64,000 nt of DNA from Falsihalocynthiibacter arcticus. GTDB taxonomy: Bacteria; Pseudomonadota; Alphaproteobacteria; Rhodobacterales; Rhodobacteraceae. The position numbers and the translations under genes are program-made. Below are positions 44,172-53,765 of this stretch, piece after piece. The notes beneath the pieces were generated by a model. That model was given only the letters and a program-made list of their open reading frames with translations, was not told the DNA's origin and did not search any database. The first letter of the stretch is position 1; the number at the start of each line of letters is the position of its first letter. Location: NCBI RefSeq assembly GCF_000812665.2, contig NZ_CP014327.1:1703501-1767500 (forward strand), in the 5' to 3' direction.

Positions 44172-45763
44172 ATGTGGGATTATTTTAAGCTGCTCTTGCT
44201 TGCGCTCGTGGCGGTTTTTGCTGCCATTGCCGCAAATTACGCAAGAGATTTGGCTTATCAGGTGCACGCCGTACTCGTTATGGCTGTGGCTGCTGGGCTT
44301 TTTGTTTGGACATTGCGCCAAACAGGAGAGCCTAAAAAGGCAGCTCCAACCGGATATATGGACGATGTCATTCGCGCGGGGGCGGTTGCCACTGTGGCTT
44401 GGGGTATCGTTGGATTTTTGGCGGGGACGTTTATCGCGTTTCAACTGGCTTTCCCGGTATTGAATTTCGAATGGGCCGAAGGCTATGCCAACTTCGGACG
44501 TCTTCGCCCGTTGCACACATCGGCAGTTATCTTCGCCTTTGGCGGGAACGCGCTGATTTGTACCAGCTTTTATGTTGTTCAACGGACCTCCGCGGTGCGC
44601 CTTTGGGGCGGCAATCTCGCGTGGTTCGTGTTTTGGGGCTATAACCTCTTCATCGTTTTGGCCGCGACAGGATATCTGCTCGGATCGACACAGTCCAAAG
44701 AATACGCCGAGCCTGAATGGTATGTCGATATTTGGCTAACGATTGTTTGGGTCGCCTATTTGCTGGTTTTCATGGGCACCATTATGAAGCGCAAAGAAAA
44801 GCACATCTATGTGGCGAACTGGTTCTACCTTTCGTTCATTGTTACCGTGGCGATGCTACATATCGTCAACAACCTCAGCCTTCCGGTGTCGATCTTTGGG
44901 TCTCGCTCGGTGCAGCTCTTCTCTGGGGTTCAGGATGCGATGACGCAGTGGTGGTACGGCCATAACGCGGTGGGCTTCTTCCTCACGGCGGGTTTCTTGG
45001 GAATGATGTACTACTTCGTGCCCAAACAGGCCGAACGTCCAGTGTATTCCTATAAGCTGTCGATCATCCACTTTTGGGCGCTGATCTTTCTTTATATCTG
45101 GGCGGGGCCACACCACCTTCACTATACCGCACTACCTGACTGGGCGACGACGCTTGGTATGGTGTTCTCGATTATTCTCTGGATGCCAAGCTGGGGGGTA
45201 TGATCAACGGTCTGATGACGCTTTCGGGCGCATGGGATAAGTTGCGCACCGATCCGATCATTCGCATGATGGTCGTCTCGATTGGCTTCTATGGTATGTC
45301 CACCTTTGAGGGGCCGATGATGTCGATCAAATCGGTCAACTCGCTCAGCCACTATACAGACTGGACCATTGGTCACGTGCACTCTGGTGCGCTTGGTTGG
45401 AACGGTATGATCACCTTTGGTGCGATGTATTATCTCTTCCCACGTCTGTGGAACAAAGAGCGCCTTTATTCACTCAAGCTTGTGAATTGGCACTTCTGGC
45501 TGGCCACAATCGGAATCGTTTTCTATGCGGCCTCCATGTGGGTCACCGGAATTATGGAAGGTCTGATGTGGCGCGAGGTTGACTCTCAAGGGTTCCTTGT
45601 ATGGGCATTCGCTGACACGCTTGGCCCGAAATTCCCAATGTTGGTCGTACGCGGTTTGGGCGGAGTTCTGTTCCTCTCTGGCGCATTGATCATGGCGTAT
45701 AACCTCTGGATGACTGTTGTGCGGGCCCCTGAAAAGGCCCCCGCGATGGTCGCCGCAGAATAA
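44172..45763 (+). pseudogene. ccoN: Cytochrome cbb3 oxidase subunit I, split by an apparent -1 frameshift
   Basis: Catalytic heme-copper subunit. Part one (44172-45203, 343 aa) opens with [20 protein letters not shown] and has [16 protein letters not shown] (heme ligand), [11 protein letters not shown] and GPHHLHYT (CuB ligands). It ends LWMPSWGV then TGA. Part two (45200-45763) begins [15 protein letters not shown] and holds [13 protein letters not shown], the heme-binding histidines. A G-run of six at 45193-45198 is the breakpoint: seven Gs would read W-G-G-M and restore one frame of 530 aa, the normal length. Both parts read cleanly with no other lesion. Sequencing or assembly error in the homopolymer is the simplest cause; a real mutation or phase-variable tract is possible. 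ccoO, ccoQ and ccoP downstream are intact. Confidence 0.85.
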
Positions 45764-45776
45764 GGAGGGTTCAGAT

Positions 45777-46502
45777 ATGGGAATTCTCGACAAACACAAA
45801 GTCATTGAGAAAAATGCGACTCTCCTGTTGATCGGCAGCCTTTTGGTTGTCTCCATCGGGGGGATCGTAGAAATCGCGCCACTGTTTTACATCCAAAATA
45901 CGATCGAAGACGTTGAGGGCATGCGTCCTTATTCTCCGCTCGAATTGACGGGGCGCGAAATCTATGTGCGTGAAGGATGCTACGTCTGTCACAGCCAGAT
46001 GATCCGTCCGATGCGCGACGAAGTTGAGCGTTATGGTCACTATAGTTTGGCGGCCGAAAGCATGTATGACCACCCGTTCCAATGGGGTTCAAAACGCACG
46101 GGGCCAGACCTTGCGCGTGTTGGCGGCCGCTATTCCGACGAGTGGCACATCGCGCACCTCAACAATCCACAATCCGTGGTGCCTGAGTCGATCATGCCGA
46201 AATATGGCTTCCTTGAGGACAATTTGATCGATGGTAAATACATCGGCGATTTGCTTCAGGCGCATAAAATGGTCGGCGTCCCTTATACGGAAGAAATGTT
46301 GGACAACGCCCAAGCTGACTTTATGGCGCAAGCGGATCCAGACAGCGACTATGACGATATGCTCGAACGCTATCCAAAAGCGCAGGTGCGCAACTTCGAT
46401 GGCCAAGAGGGTATTTCGGAAACCGATGCGCTGGTGGCGTATCTTCAAATGCTCGGGACATTGGTTGATTTTTCAACCTTCACGCCCGACCCAGACCGCT
46501 AG
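45777..46502 (+). CDS. ccoO: Cytochrome cbb3 oxidase subunit II
   Basis: 241 aa membrane-anchored monoheme cytochrome c. N-terminal anchor ([21 protein letters not shown]) and heme motif CYVCH in [17 protein letters not shown], with the axial Met in ESIMPKY. The start is set at ATG 45777 after AGGAGGG; the frame extends 20 codons upstream into ccoN. It relays electrons from CcoP to CcoN. Confidence 0.95.
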   Translation: MGILDKHKVIEKNATLLLIGSLLVVSIGGIVEIAPLFYIQNTIEDVEGMRPYSPLELTGREIYVREGCYVCHSQMIRPMRDEVERYGHYSLAAESMYDHPFQWGSKRTGPDLARVGGRYSDEWHIAHLNNPQSVVPESIMPKYGFLEDNLIDGKYIGDLLQAHKMVGVPYTEEMLDNAQADFMAQADPDSDYDDMLERYPKAQVRNFDGQEGISETDALVAYLQMLGTLVDFSTFTPDPDR

Positions 46503-46513
46503 GAGGGCGCATC

Positions 46514-46726
46514 ATGTATACATTCTTGCGTCAGCTTGCCGACAGCTGGGTATTGCTCCTTATGTTCGCTTTCTTCTTGGGGGTGTTCCTTTGGGTTTTC
46601 CGTCCGGGAAGCAAAAAGATTTATAAAGAGACGGCAAATATCCCATTTGAACATGAAGACCACCCCGCACCCGATGTGGCCCCAAAGGCCTCAAAGGCGC
46701 CCAGAGACGAAAGTGAGGAGGCGTAG
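46514..46726 (+). CDS. ccoQ: Cytochrome cbb3 oxidase subunit CcoQ
   Basis: 70 aa with one membrane helix (WVLLLMFAFFLGVFLWVF) followed by the conserved RPGSKK and a short acidic tail. CcoQ stabilises the assembled complex. Start preceded by GGAGG. Confidence 0.9.
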   Translation: MYTFLRQLADSWVLLLMFAFFLGVFLWVFRPGSKKIYKETANIPFEHEDHPAPDVAPKASKAPRDESEEA

Positions 46727-46728
46727 CC

Positions 46729-47589
46729 ATGTCAAAGAAACCTGTAAAAAAACAAGATCCGGAAACAACAGGCCACAGTTGGGATGGGATTGAAGAATTC
46801 AACAATCCTTTGCCGCGTTGGTGGCTCTGGACGCTTTATGCCTGCATCATATGGGGTATTGGCTACTCCATCGCCTATCCCGCGTGGCCCTTGATCAACG
46901 GGGCGACGCGGGGGGTGCTTGGATACTCAACCCGCGCCGAAGTGGCCGAAGATATTGCGTATTTCAAGGCAGCCAATGCTGATCTGCGCGAAGAGTTGGT
47001 GGCTGCGGATTTGAGCGAAGTGGCCAATAATCCCGAACTTCTCCATTTTGCCAATGCAAATGGACGCGCGGTTTTCGCAACGTGGTGTTCGCAATGTCAC
47101 GGGTCGGGTGCTGCGGGGGCTGTTGGCTTCCCCAACTTGCTCGACAACGACTGGCTTTGGGGCGGCGAGATCGAAGAGATCAATGAAACGGTCACTGTCG
47201 GTGTTCGCAACGAAACCAACGACGATGCGCGTTACTCCGAGATGCCAGCTTTTGGCGACATTCTTGAAGAAGAAGAAATCGCGCAAGTTACGGAGTTCGT
47301 CCTCTCGCTCTCGGATGATGATGTCGATCAAACCATGGCGCTCGCCGGGGCGACTGTTTTTGCAGATAATTGCGCTGCCTGTCACGGGGAAGAGGGTCTA
47401 GGTGACAAAAGTCAAGGCGCACCGAATCTTGCCGATGCAATCTGGCTCTACGGAGGTGATCGTGAAACGATCATGCAAACCGTTACCAACAGCCGCTTTG
47501 GCGTGATGCCGGCATGGAATGCACGTTTGAGCGAATCAGATATTCGCGCCGTTGCGATCTATGTCCACGGTCTTGGCGGTGGCGAATAA
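46729..47589 (+). CDS. ccoP: Cytochrome cbb3 oxidase subunit III
   Basis: 286 aa diheme cytochrome c. One anchor helix (WWLWTLYACIIWGIGYSIAYP), first heme CSQCH (FATWCSQCHGSGAAGAVGFPNL) and second heme CAACH (FADNCAACHGEEGLGDKSQG). Accepts electrons from soluble or membrane cytochromes c. The last gene of ccoNOQP, closed by a terminator. Confidence 0.95.
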   Translation: MSKKPVKKQDPETTGHSWDGIEEFNNPLPRWWLWTLYACIIWGIGYSIAYPAWPLINGATRGVLGYSTRAEVAEDIAYFKAANADLREELVAADLSEVANNPELLHFANANGRAVFATWCSQCHGSGAAGAVGFPNLLDNDWLWGGEIEEINETVTVGVRNETNDDARYSEMPAFGDILEEEEIAQVTEFVLSLSDDDVDQTMALAGATVFADNCAACHGEEGLGDKSQGAPNLADAIWLYGGDRETIMQTVTNSRFGVMPAWNARLSESDIRAVAIYVHGLGGGE

Positions 47590-47675
47590 CAAGTTCTAAG
47601 GGCGCGAGTCCTTAGTATGGTGCTGACGTCCTGTCCTGTTCGCGCGTTTCTTAGGGCGCAGTACCAAAACAAAGG

Positions 47676-47706
47676 CGGCAAGCTCCTTCGGGGTCTTGCC
47701 GTTTTT
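47676..47706 (+). terminator. Rho-independent terminator after ccoNOQP
   Basis: CGGCAAG (47676-47682) with CTTGCCG (47695-47701), followed by five Ts. Separates ccoNOQP from ccoGHIS. Confidence 0.8.
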
Positions 47707-47786
47707 GCGTTTTCGCTGCGACCAAGGCGCACAGCCTGCCTGATTTCGAATTGGTCGCAGGGACAATTTCGCGTTTGTGTGAAACT

Positions 47787-47800
47787 TTGATACACATCAA
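47787..47800. promoter_or_regulatory. FNR-type box upstream of ccoG
   Basis: TTGAT-ACAC-ATCAA, an exact consensus site. Its centre (47793.5) predicts a start near 47835, giving a short leader before ccoG at 47860. Confidence 0.85.
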
Positions 47801-47859
47801 AGAACCGCGCGGTGATTTCCACCATTAGTGCAGTTCACTATAGGCCCAAGGAGGCGTAA

Positions 47860-49302
47860 ATGAGCGCGTCAGACACACCACCAAAACTCTATGCGGCCCA
47901 TGAGCCAATTTTTCCACGCCGCGTTTCGGGTGTCTTTCGGAACCTGAAGTGGTGGATTATGGCGGTTACGCTTGGGATTTACTATTTGCTCCCTTGGGTG
48001 CGTTGGGATCGCGGAGCGAGTCTTTCTGACCAAGCCGTGCTTATTGATTTGGCCCATCGCCGCTTCTTTTTCTTCTGGATCGAAATCTGGCCGCATGAGT
48101 TTTATTTCATCGCAGGCCTGTTGATTATGGCCGGGCTTGGGTTGTTTTTGTTTACGTCCGCGCTGGGCCGTGTCTGGTGTGGATATGCTTGTCCCCAAAC
48201 GGTTTGGACGGATTTGTTCATTCTGGTGGAACGTTGGATTGACGGTGACCGAAACGCCCGTGTGCGCCTCTGGAATGCCAAGTGGGATGCGCGCAAGGTA
48301 CGTCTTCGGTTGACGAAATGGGCCGTTTGGCTTCTCATCGCGGTCGCGACAGGGGGCGCTTGGGTTTTCTACTTCACGGATGCACCCACGTTGGCCGTGA
48401 ATTTACTACATGGAACGGCACATCCGATTGCCTATACAACTATTGCTATCCTGACGCTCACGACTTTCGTTTTTGGCGGATTTATGCGTGAGCAAATTTG
48501 CATTTATATGTGCCCATGGCCACGTATTCAGGCAGCAATGACCGACGAAGACACGCTCATGGTGGCTTATCGTCACTGGCGTGGCGAACCGCGTGGCAAG
48601 TTGCAAAAAGCCGCGCCCGAAGCGTACGTTGATGTGGCGCCGCAGGGCGACTGTATCGACTGTATGGCCTGCGTGAATGTGTGCCCCGTTGGCATCGATA
48701 TTCGGGATGGACAGCAGCTTGAGTGTATCACCTGTGCGTTGTGCATTGATGCCTGCGACGAGGTAATGGACCGGATTGGCAAGCCGCGTGGGTTGATCGA
48801 TTATATGGCCCTCACGGATGAAATTGCCGAAATGGCAGGCAAGCCGCCGCGTTCGCTCTGGAAGCATATCCTTCGTCCGCGCACGATCCTTTATTCTGTG
48901 CTTTGGTCGCTGGTTGGGTTCGGCCTTATGTTTGCGCTCTTTATTCGCAGTGATATCGATTTCGTGATCTCGCCCGTGCGTAATCCGACATATGTAACGC
49001 TTTCGGACGGTTCTATTCGCAACACATATGAAGTAAGGTTGCGCAACAAACTTGGCGATGAGCGCGGCTTTCAAGTGTCTATCACCTCCGACGCCGACCT
49101 AACTGTGCAAGTAGACGATCGCGAAAACAATGTGGTCATGGTGAACCCCGACGAGACCTTCATGCAGCGGGTTCACATCGTCGCGCCCTCCGGCTCGGCC
49201 GCCGCGAAAACCGATAGCACGCCGGTAAGAATTTGGATTGAAGATACCGAAACACTCGATCGCGCCTACAAAGACACGATATTTAATGGGAACGGAAAAT
49301 GA
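47860..49302 (+). CDS. ccoG: Cytochrome c oxidase accessory protein CcoG
   Basis: 480 aa polyferredoxin-like membrane protein (RdxA/FixG) that reduces copper for cbb3 assembly. Five or so helices, then two 4Fe-4S motifs: CIDCMACVNVCP and CITCALCIDAC. The C-terminal third is a periplasmic Ig-like FixG domain (NTYEVRLRNKLGDERGFQVS). First gene of ccoGHIS; its stop overlaps ccoH. Confidence 0.95.
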   Translation: MSASDTPPKLYAAHEPIFPRRVSGVFRNLKWWIMAVTLGIYYLLPWVRWDRGASLSDQAVLIDLAHRRFFFFWIEIWPHEFYFIAGLLIMAGLGLFLFTSALGRVWCGYACPQTVWTDLFILVERWIDGDRNARVRLWNAKWDARKVRLRLTKWAVWLLIAVATGGAWVFYFTDAPTLAVNLLHGTAHPIAYTTIAILTLTTFVFGGFMREQICIYMCPWPRIQAAMTDEDTLMVAYRHWRGEPRGKLQKAAPEAYVDVAPQGDCIDCMACVNVCPVGIDIRDGQQLECITCALCIDACDEVMDRIGKPRGLIDYMALTDEIAEMAGKPPRSLWKHILRPRTILYSVLWSLVGFGLMFALFIRSDIDFVISPVRNPTYVTLSDGSIRNTYEVRLRNKLGDERGFQVSITSDADLTVQVDDRENNVVMVNPDETFMQRVHIVAPSGSAAAKTDSTPVRIWIEDTETLDRAYKDTIFNGNGK

Positions 49303-49760
49303 GCAGTAAACCAATCACAGGTCGGCAAGTCTTTTTCTTTGTCTCAGGGGCGTTTGCAATTGTTATCGGGGTAAATCTCACGATGGCCTATTATGCGGTG
49401 AGTACCTTCCCGGGGCTTGAGGTGAAAAACTCCTATGTGGCCAGCCAACAGTTTAACGACAAACTCAAGACGCAACTTGCACTTGGATGGACCGTTGTAC
49501 CAACTTACGCCGATGGCGTTTTGGAGATTGCCATAACGGACGAAGCGGGCACACCCGTTGAGGCACAACAGATCTCGGGCATCCTAGGACGTGCGACCCA
49601 TGATCGCGCGGATACTCTGCCCAGTTTCACCTATGCGAACGGTGTTTTTAGCACGCCTGCTGAGCTTGATGTCGGCAATTGGAATTTCCGCATGCAGGCC
49701 GTTTCTGTGGATGGAACACCGTTTGAACAACGTGTCGTCATCCATGTGAAAACGAAGTAA
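49299..49760 (+). CDS. ccoH: FixH/CcoH family protein
   Basis: 153 aa. N-terminal helix (VFFFVSGAFAIVIGVNLTMAYYAV), then YVASQQFNDKLKTQ, typical of FixH, and a beta-rich periplasmic domain. Assembly factor for cbb3 oxidase. Overlaps ccoG by four bases and touches the ccoI start. Confidence 0.9.
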   Translation: MSSKPITGRQVFFFVSGAFAIVIGVNLTMAYYAVSTFPGLEVKNSYVASQQFNDKLKTQLALGWTVVPTYADGVLEIAITDEAGTPVEAQQISGILGRATHDRADTLPSFTYANGVFSTPAELDVGNWNFRMQAVSVDGTPFEQRVVIHVKTK

Positions 49761-51958
49761 TGAGCTCCATGGCTGCCTGTCCTGCATGTGCAGCGGCCCC
49801 GGCGGCCGAAGCGCTTGCTGCGCGGGTTCAGGCCGCGACAGGCCAGCATGAAGCAATTATGCTCTCGCTTCCGACGGTCCATTGCGCCGCTTGTATTTCG
49901 GCTGTTGAGCGGGGACTATTGGCAACCAAAGGCGTGACAAATGCGCGGGTCAACCTGACGCTCAAACGGGTGCGAGTTGAAGCTGAGCCGGAGGTTGATG
50001 CCGAGGCGCTGATTTCTGTCTTGGACGGAATCGGCTTTGAAGCGCATGAGCTAGATGCCGATACCATTGCCGCGACGCAAACCGACACGGCGGGCCGCGC
50101 ACTTTTGATGCGCCTCGCGGTTGCGTTTTTTGCGTCGATGAATGTGATGCTTTTGTCGGTTGCCGTTTGGTCGGGGGCCGAGGGGCCCACGCGCGATATG
50201 TTCCACTGGATTTCCGCGGCCATTGCGTTTCCCGCGGTTGGTTTCGCGGCACAGCCTTTCTTTGCGAGTGCTTTTTCGGCGCTGTCCAAGGGGCGGATGA
50301 ATATGGATGTGCCAATTGCCCTCGCGATTGCGCTGGCGTTGGGCACATCCCTGTATGAGACGATGCATTCGGGCGAATACGCCTATTTTGACGCGGCCCT
50401 CACGCTAACCTGCTTCCTTCTCGCGGGACGTTACCTTGACCACCGCACACGTGCGGTGGCGCGCTCGGCGGCCGAAGAGCTTGCTGCACTGGAGGTTCCT
50501 CGCGCGATCCGCTTGAGCGATGGTAGCACCGAGGGGCCGACAGAGGAGGTGGTGCCGTTGGCAGCCCTTTCTGTCGGGGATCATGTTTTGGTGCGCCCTG
50601 GTTCGCGTATGCCGGTTGACGGGGTGATCCTAACGGGCGAAAGCGAGATTGATCGCTCGCTTCTGACGGGGGAAACTTTGCCGATATTTGCCGCCCCCGG
50701 GTATCAGATCAGTGCGGGCGAAGTGAACCTCACGGGGCCGCTGGTCGTTCGGGCCACCGCCATTGGCCGTGACAGTTCGTTGCATCAAATGGCCGACCTC
50801 GTGGCCATCGCCGAGAGTGGTCGTAGTCGCTATACATCCCTCGCCGATCAGGCGGCCAAGCTCTATGCGCCTGGTGTGCATATCCTTGCATTGGCCTCTT
50901 TTATCGGCTGGTATTTCTTTACACGCGACATGCGCCAAGCGATCAATGTGGCGGCTGCCGTTTTAATTATCACGTGCCCCTGCGCCCTTGGTCTCGCGGT
51001 ACCTGCGGTCACAACGGCAGCCTCGGGGCGGCTTTTTAAGCGCGGAATGCTCATCAAGCACGAGACCGCCCTAGAACGCCTCGCTCAAGTTGATTGCGTT
51101 GTCTTTGACAAAACAGGCACGCTAACCACGGGTACACCGATTTTGGCGAGCACCGAACACTCGGACTTGGATTTGGAGATTGCCGGCGCCCTCGCGAAGG
51201 GATCAAGCCATCCCCTCGCACGGGCCTTGTGTCAGATTGGCACGGGTTCTGAGGTCTCAAATGCACAGCTTGTTTCAGATATCGTCGAAAAGCCGGGTTA
51301 TGGGCTTGAGGGGATGTGGAACGACTTGCCGGTTCGTCTTGGGCGCGGCGATTGGCTCGGGGCTGATACGTCGGGGGCCACTGGCCCATCTACTTACCTC
51401 AAAGTTGGCGCTTCTGCCGCAGTGTCGTTTGGTTTCGAAGATACCCTTCGAATGGGTGCTGAAGAAGCTGTGCGGGAGCTTTTATCGAGGGGAATCGAAG
51501 TTCATCTTCTGTCGGGGGACACCGAAGCCTCTGTGCGCACACTCGCGCAAACGCTGAACATTCCGACCTATAGTGCAGGGGTGCTGCCTGCGCTAAAAGC
51601 GGATTACGTGAACGCGCTTTCCGAAACCCATCACGTTTTGATGGTCGGGGATGGACTCAATGATACTGCAGCTCTTGCTGCCGCCTATGTGTCGATGTCG
51701 CCTGCAACTGCCCTTGATGCCGCGCGCGTGGCGTCGGATGTTGTGCTGCTGGGGAATGATCTTTCCGTGCTTCCTGACGCGCTTAAAACAGCCCAAAACG
51801 CGACCAAACGCATTCGCGAAAACTTCCGCATTGCGACACTGTATAATGTGATCGCCGTGCCGATCGCCGTTGCAGGATTGGCGACCCCCCTTGCTGCAGC
51901 CCTCGCCATGTCGGCAAGTTCGATTACCGTATCCCTCAACGCATTGCGCCTAAGGTAA
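49760..51958 (+). CDS. ccoI: Copper-translocating P-type ATPase CcoI
   Basis: 732 aa P1B ATPase that supplies copper to cbb3. N-terminal CPAC plus a heavy-metal domain CAAC (VHCAACISAVERG, about residue 39). Helices then include the CPC ion-channel motif (ITCPCALGLAVP). TGES actuator (ILTGESEIDRS), phosphorylation site VVFDKTGTLTTG, and hinge MVGDGLNDTAALAAA are all present. Fits FixI/CcoI rather than a general CopA by position between ccoH and ccoS. Confidence 0.95.
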   Translation: MSSMAACPACAAAPAAEALAARVQAATGQHEAIMLSLPTVHCAACISAVERGLLATKGVTNARVNLTLKRVRVEAEPEVDAEALISVLDGIGFEAHELDADTIAATQTDTAGRALLMRLAVAFFASMNVMLLSVAVWSGAEGPTRDMFHWISAAIAFPAVGFAAQPFFASAFSALSKGRMNMDVPIALAIALALGTSLYETMHSGEYAYFDAALTLTCFLLAGRYLDHRTRAVARSAAEELAALEVPRAIRLSDGSTEGPTEEVVPLAALSVGDHVLVRPGSRMPVDGVILTGESEIDRSLLTGETLPIFAAPGYQISAGEVNLTGPLVVRATAIGRDSSLHQMADLVAIAESGRSRYTSLADQAAKLYAPGVHILALASFIGWYFFTRDMRQAINVAAAVLIITCPCALGLAVPAVTTAASGRLFKRGMLIKHETALERLAQVDCVVFDKTGTLTTGTPILASTEHSDLDLEIAGALAKGSSHPLARALCQIGTGSEVSNAQLVSDIVEKPGYGLEGMWNDLPVRLGRGDWLGADTSGATGPSTYLKVGASAAVSFGFEDTLRMGAEEAVRELLSRGIEVHLLSGDTEASVRTLAQTLNIPTYSAGVLPALKADYVNALSETHHVLMVGDGLNDTAALAAAYVSMSPATALDAARVASDVVLLGNDLSVLPDALKTAQNATKRIRENFRIATLYNVIAVPIAVAGLATPLAAALAMSASSITVSLNALRLR

Positions 51959-51961
51959 AAC

Positions 51962-52120
51962 ATGCAGATTATCGCCTACCTCATCCCGATTTCGCTTGGC
52001 CTTGGAGCCTTGGGTCTGGGTGCGTTTTTTTGGGCGCTGCGGCGGGGGCAATTTGAAGACCCTAAAGGTGACAGCGCACGGATATTAAGCGACGATTGGG
52101 ACGATGAACCCCGCCCCTAA
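51962..52120 (+). CDS. ccoS: Cytochrome oxidase maturation protein CcoS
   Basis: 52 aa, too short for automatic listing but clearly CcoS: MQIIAYLIPISLGLGALGLG, a single helix with FWALRRGQFEDPKGDSAR and ILSDDWDDEP after it. Needed for heme and copper insertion into CcoN. Starts three bases after the ccoI stop and overlaps the convergent carboxypeptidase by CTAA. Confidence 0.92.
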   Translation: MQIIAYLIPISLGLGALGLGAFFWALRRGQFEDPKGDSARILSDDWDDEPRP

Positions 52121-53619
52121 GATGCCGGTGTGATGACTTCACAGGGGGTGCTACGGGCGGACAAACGACGGCAGGCGAGTTCTGCGGCATCCTTAGACAT
52201 TCCCGTGAAATTTGCTTTGAAACCTTGGCTGGAACTCTGCGCCTTGCGCACGGTGCCATCCAAAGTCGCCATTTCCCGAAGGGCTGTCTTGAGCAATGCA
52301 CGCTCCGCTTGGTAGCGGGTATTGAATGTCCCAACAGTGACACCCCAGTATCGGTCTGTGGAATTTGATACACGTGTCACAACGATGGGAGTTTCTTGCG
52401 CGATGTGAACTTCTGGCGTAACGGCGGCCAAAACGATGGTCTCGGAAGGCGTGTCAAAAGCTTCTGGTCGCGCTTGCGGTGCACGCGATACTTCATCAAA
52501 CTTTACGTCTTGTGCCTCACGTAACGCATCTTCAATCGTGTCTTGGAGAGAGGCCGCAATTGCATCCATTGGCACTTGCTCGGTCATGACAACTGTCGGA
52601 CGCGGTATGGGGCGTAGGCTTGTGTTTACGGCGGTCACTATGCGGATTGTTTTGGAACCAGTGTTTGTTGCTGCGGCCATGGCGGCACCACTGCCGTCAT
52701 TGCCAACATATGCTGGGCGTTTTGGCTTACGTATAGAGGCTGTCTTGGGGGCGCGTCGAAAGCCTAGGTCCATGAGTTCCGCAACTTTTGCGTTGCGAGA
52801 TGCCGTGGAGCGCCCGCCGAAAACAGTGGTAATAATGCGAACGTTCCCACGTTCAGCAGAGGCGACCAAATTGAAACCGGCCGCGTTCGTGTACCCCGTT
52901 TTTATTCCGTCGGCCCCTTTGTAGGCTTTCAAAAAGCGGCGGTTTGTATGGTTGACGGTTGCAACACCTGCATCTGCCGAAATACGGGAAAATAGGTTGT
53001 AATATGCGGGATAGTCGTAAAAAACATGACGCCCAAGCTTGGACATATCGCTTGCTGTCGAAAGATGTCCGGATTCGGTAAGACCATGTGCGTTTTTAAA
53101 CGTCGTTTTGGTCATCCCCATGGCTTTTGCTGTGCGGTTCATCCTGCGGGCAAAGGCGGCTTCACTGCCGGAAATGGCTTCGCCAAGGGCCGTTGCGGCA
53201 TCGTTGGCAGATTTGACTGCCGCGGCTCGAATCAGATATCTAAGTTCAATACGTTGCCCTGATTTTAAGCCGAGCTTTGAGGGCTGTTCGCTTGCCGCTT
53301 TCTTTGAGATCAAAACTTTGGTGTCGAGGGAAATTTCGCCGTTCTCTACCGCCTCAAACACCACGTATAGGGTCATCATTTTTGTCAAAGAAGCGGGATG
53401 TAGTCGCGTATCAGCATTGCTGGAATGCAGGACTTCACCCGTTCGCGCATCCATCACATATGCGGCATAAGGGGCTGCACGCGCCATGGTCGCACCAAAC
53501 ATGGTGGCGCACATAAACGCGATCAGAATCGATCTATATTGGACGTACCGCCCTAGACGTGTTTTCACGTCGCCCGCCTTTTTATAACTGCCTCGTGCCG
53601 TCGATTTTCCGACTGACAT
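52117..53619 (-). CDS. D-alanyl-D-alanine carboxypeptidase with SPOR domain
   Basis: 500 aa. Sec signal (ILIAFMCATMFGATMARA), then the serine DD-peptidase family S11 motifs: SxxK in HPASLTKMMT, SxN in VKSANDAATAL and KTG in DGIKTGYTNAAG. A low-complexity linker leads to a C-terminal SPOR domain (about residues 420-500, YWGVTVGTFNTRYQAERAL) that binds denuded glycan at division sites. It trims terminal D-Ala from peptidoglycan stem peptides. A GTG at 53568 is an alternative start. Confidence 0.92.
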   Translation of the reverse strand: MSVGKSTARGSYKKAGDVKTRLGRYVQYRSILIAFMCATMFGATMARAAPYAAYVMDARTGEVLHSSNADTRLHPASLTKMMTLYVVFEAVENGEISLDTKVLISKKAASEQPSKLGLKSGQRIELRYLIRAAAVKSANDAATALGEAISGSEAAFARRMNRTAKAMGMTKTTFKNAHGLTESGHLSTASDMSKLGRHVFYDYPAYYNLFSRISADAGVATVNHTNRRFLKAYKGADGIKTGYTNAAGFNLVASAERGNVRIITTVFGGRSTASRNAKVAELMDLGFRRAPKTASIRKPKRPAYVGNDGSGAAMAAATNTGSKTIRIVTAVNTSLRPIPRPTVVMTEQVPMDAIAASLQDTIEDALREAQDVKFDEVSRAPQARPEAFDTPSETIVLAAVTPEVHIAQETPIVVTRVSNSTDRYWGVTVGTFNTRYQAERALLKTALREMATLDGTVRKAQSSSQGFKANFTGMSKDAAELACRRLSARSTPCEVITPAS

Positions 53620-53765
53620 TGTTTTGTTACAGGAACGTTAGCACAGCCGATTCATTCAGAAAACACCCAATTTTGGGAAAAAGTCGTTAAGTTTGAAAGT
53701 GTTGCATTCAATATTTTGTACCTACGTCGGTGACCTCCTCTACATGTAGGAGTTGGTGCGTCTGG

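Noticed and set aside
45185-45210. Programmed ribosomal frameshifting in ccoN
   Set aside because: I see a G-run but no recognised slippery heptamer or downstream pseudoknot, and relatives known to me encode CcoN in one frame. Kept as a possibility only in the frameshift finding.
53620-53765. Hairpin CTCCT...AGGAG near 53734 as a terminator
   Set aside because: Only five base pairs with an eight-base loop and no T-run, so not distinguishable from chance.
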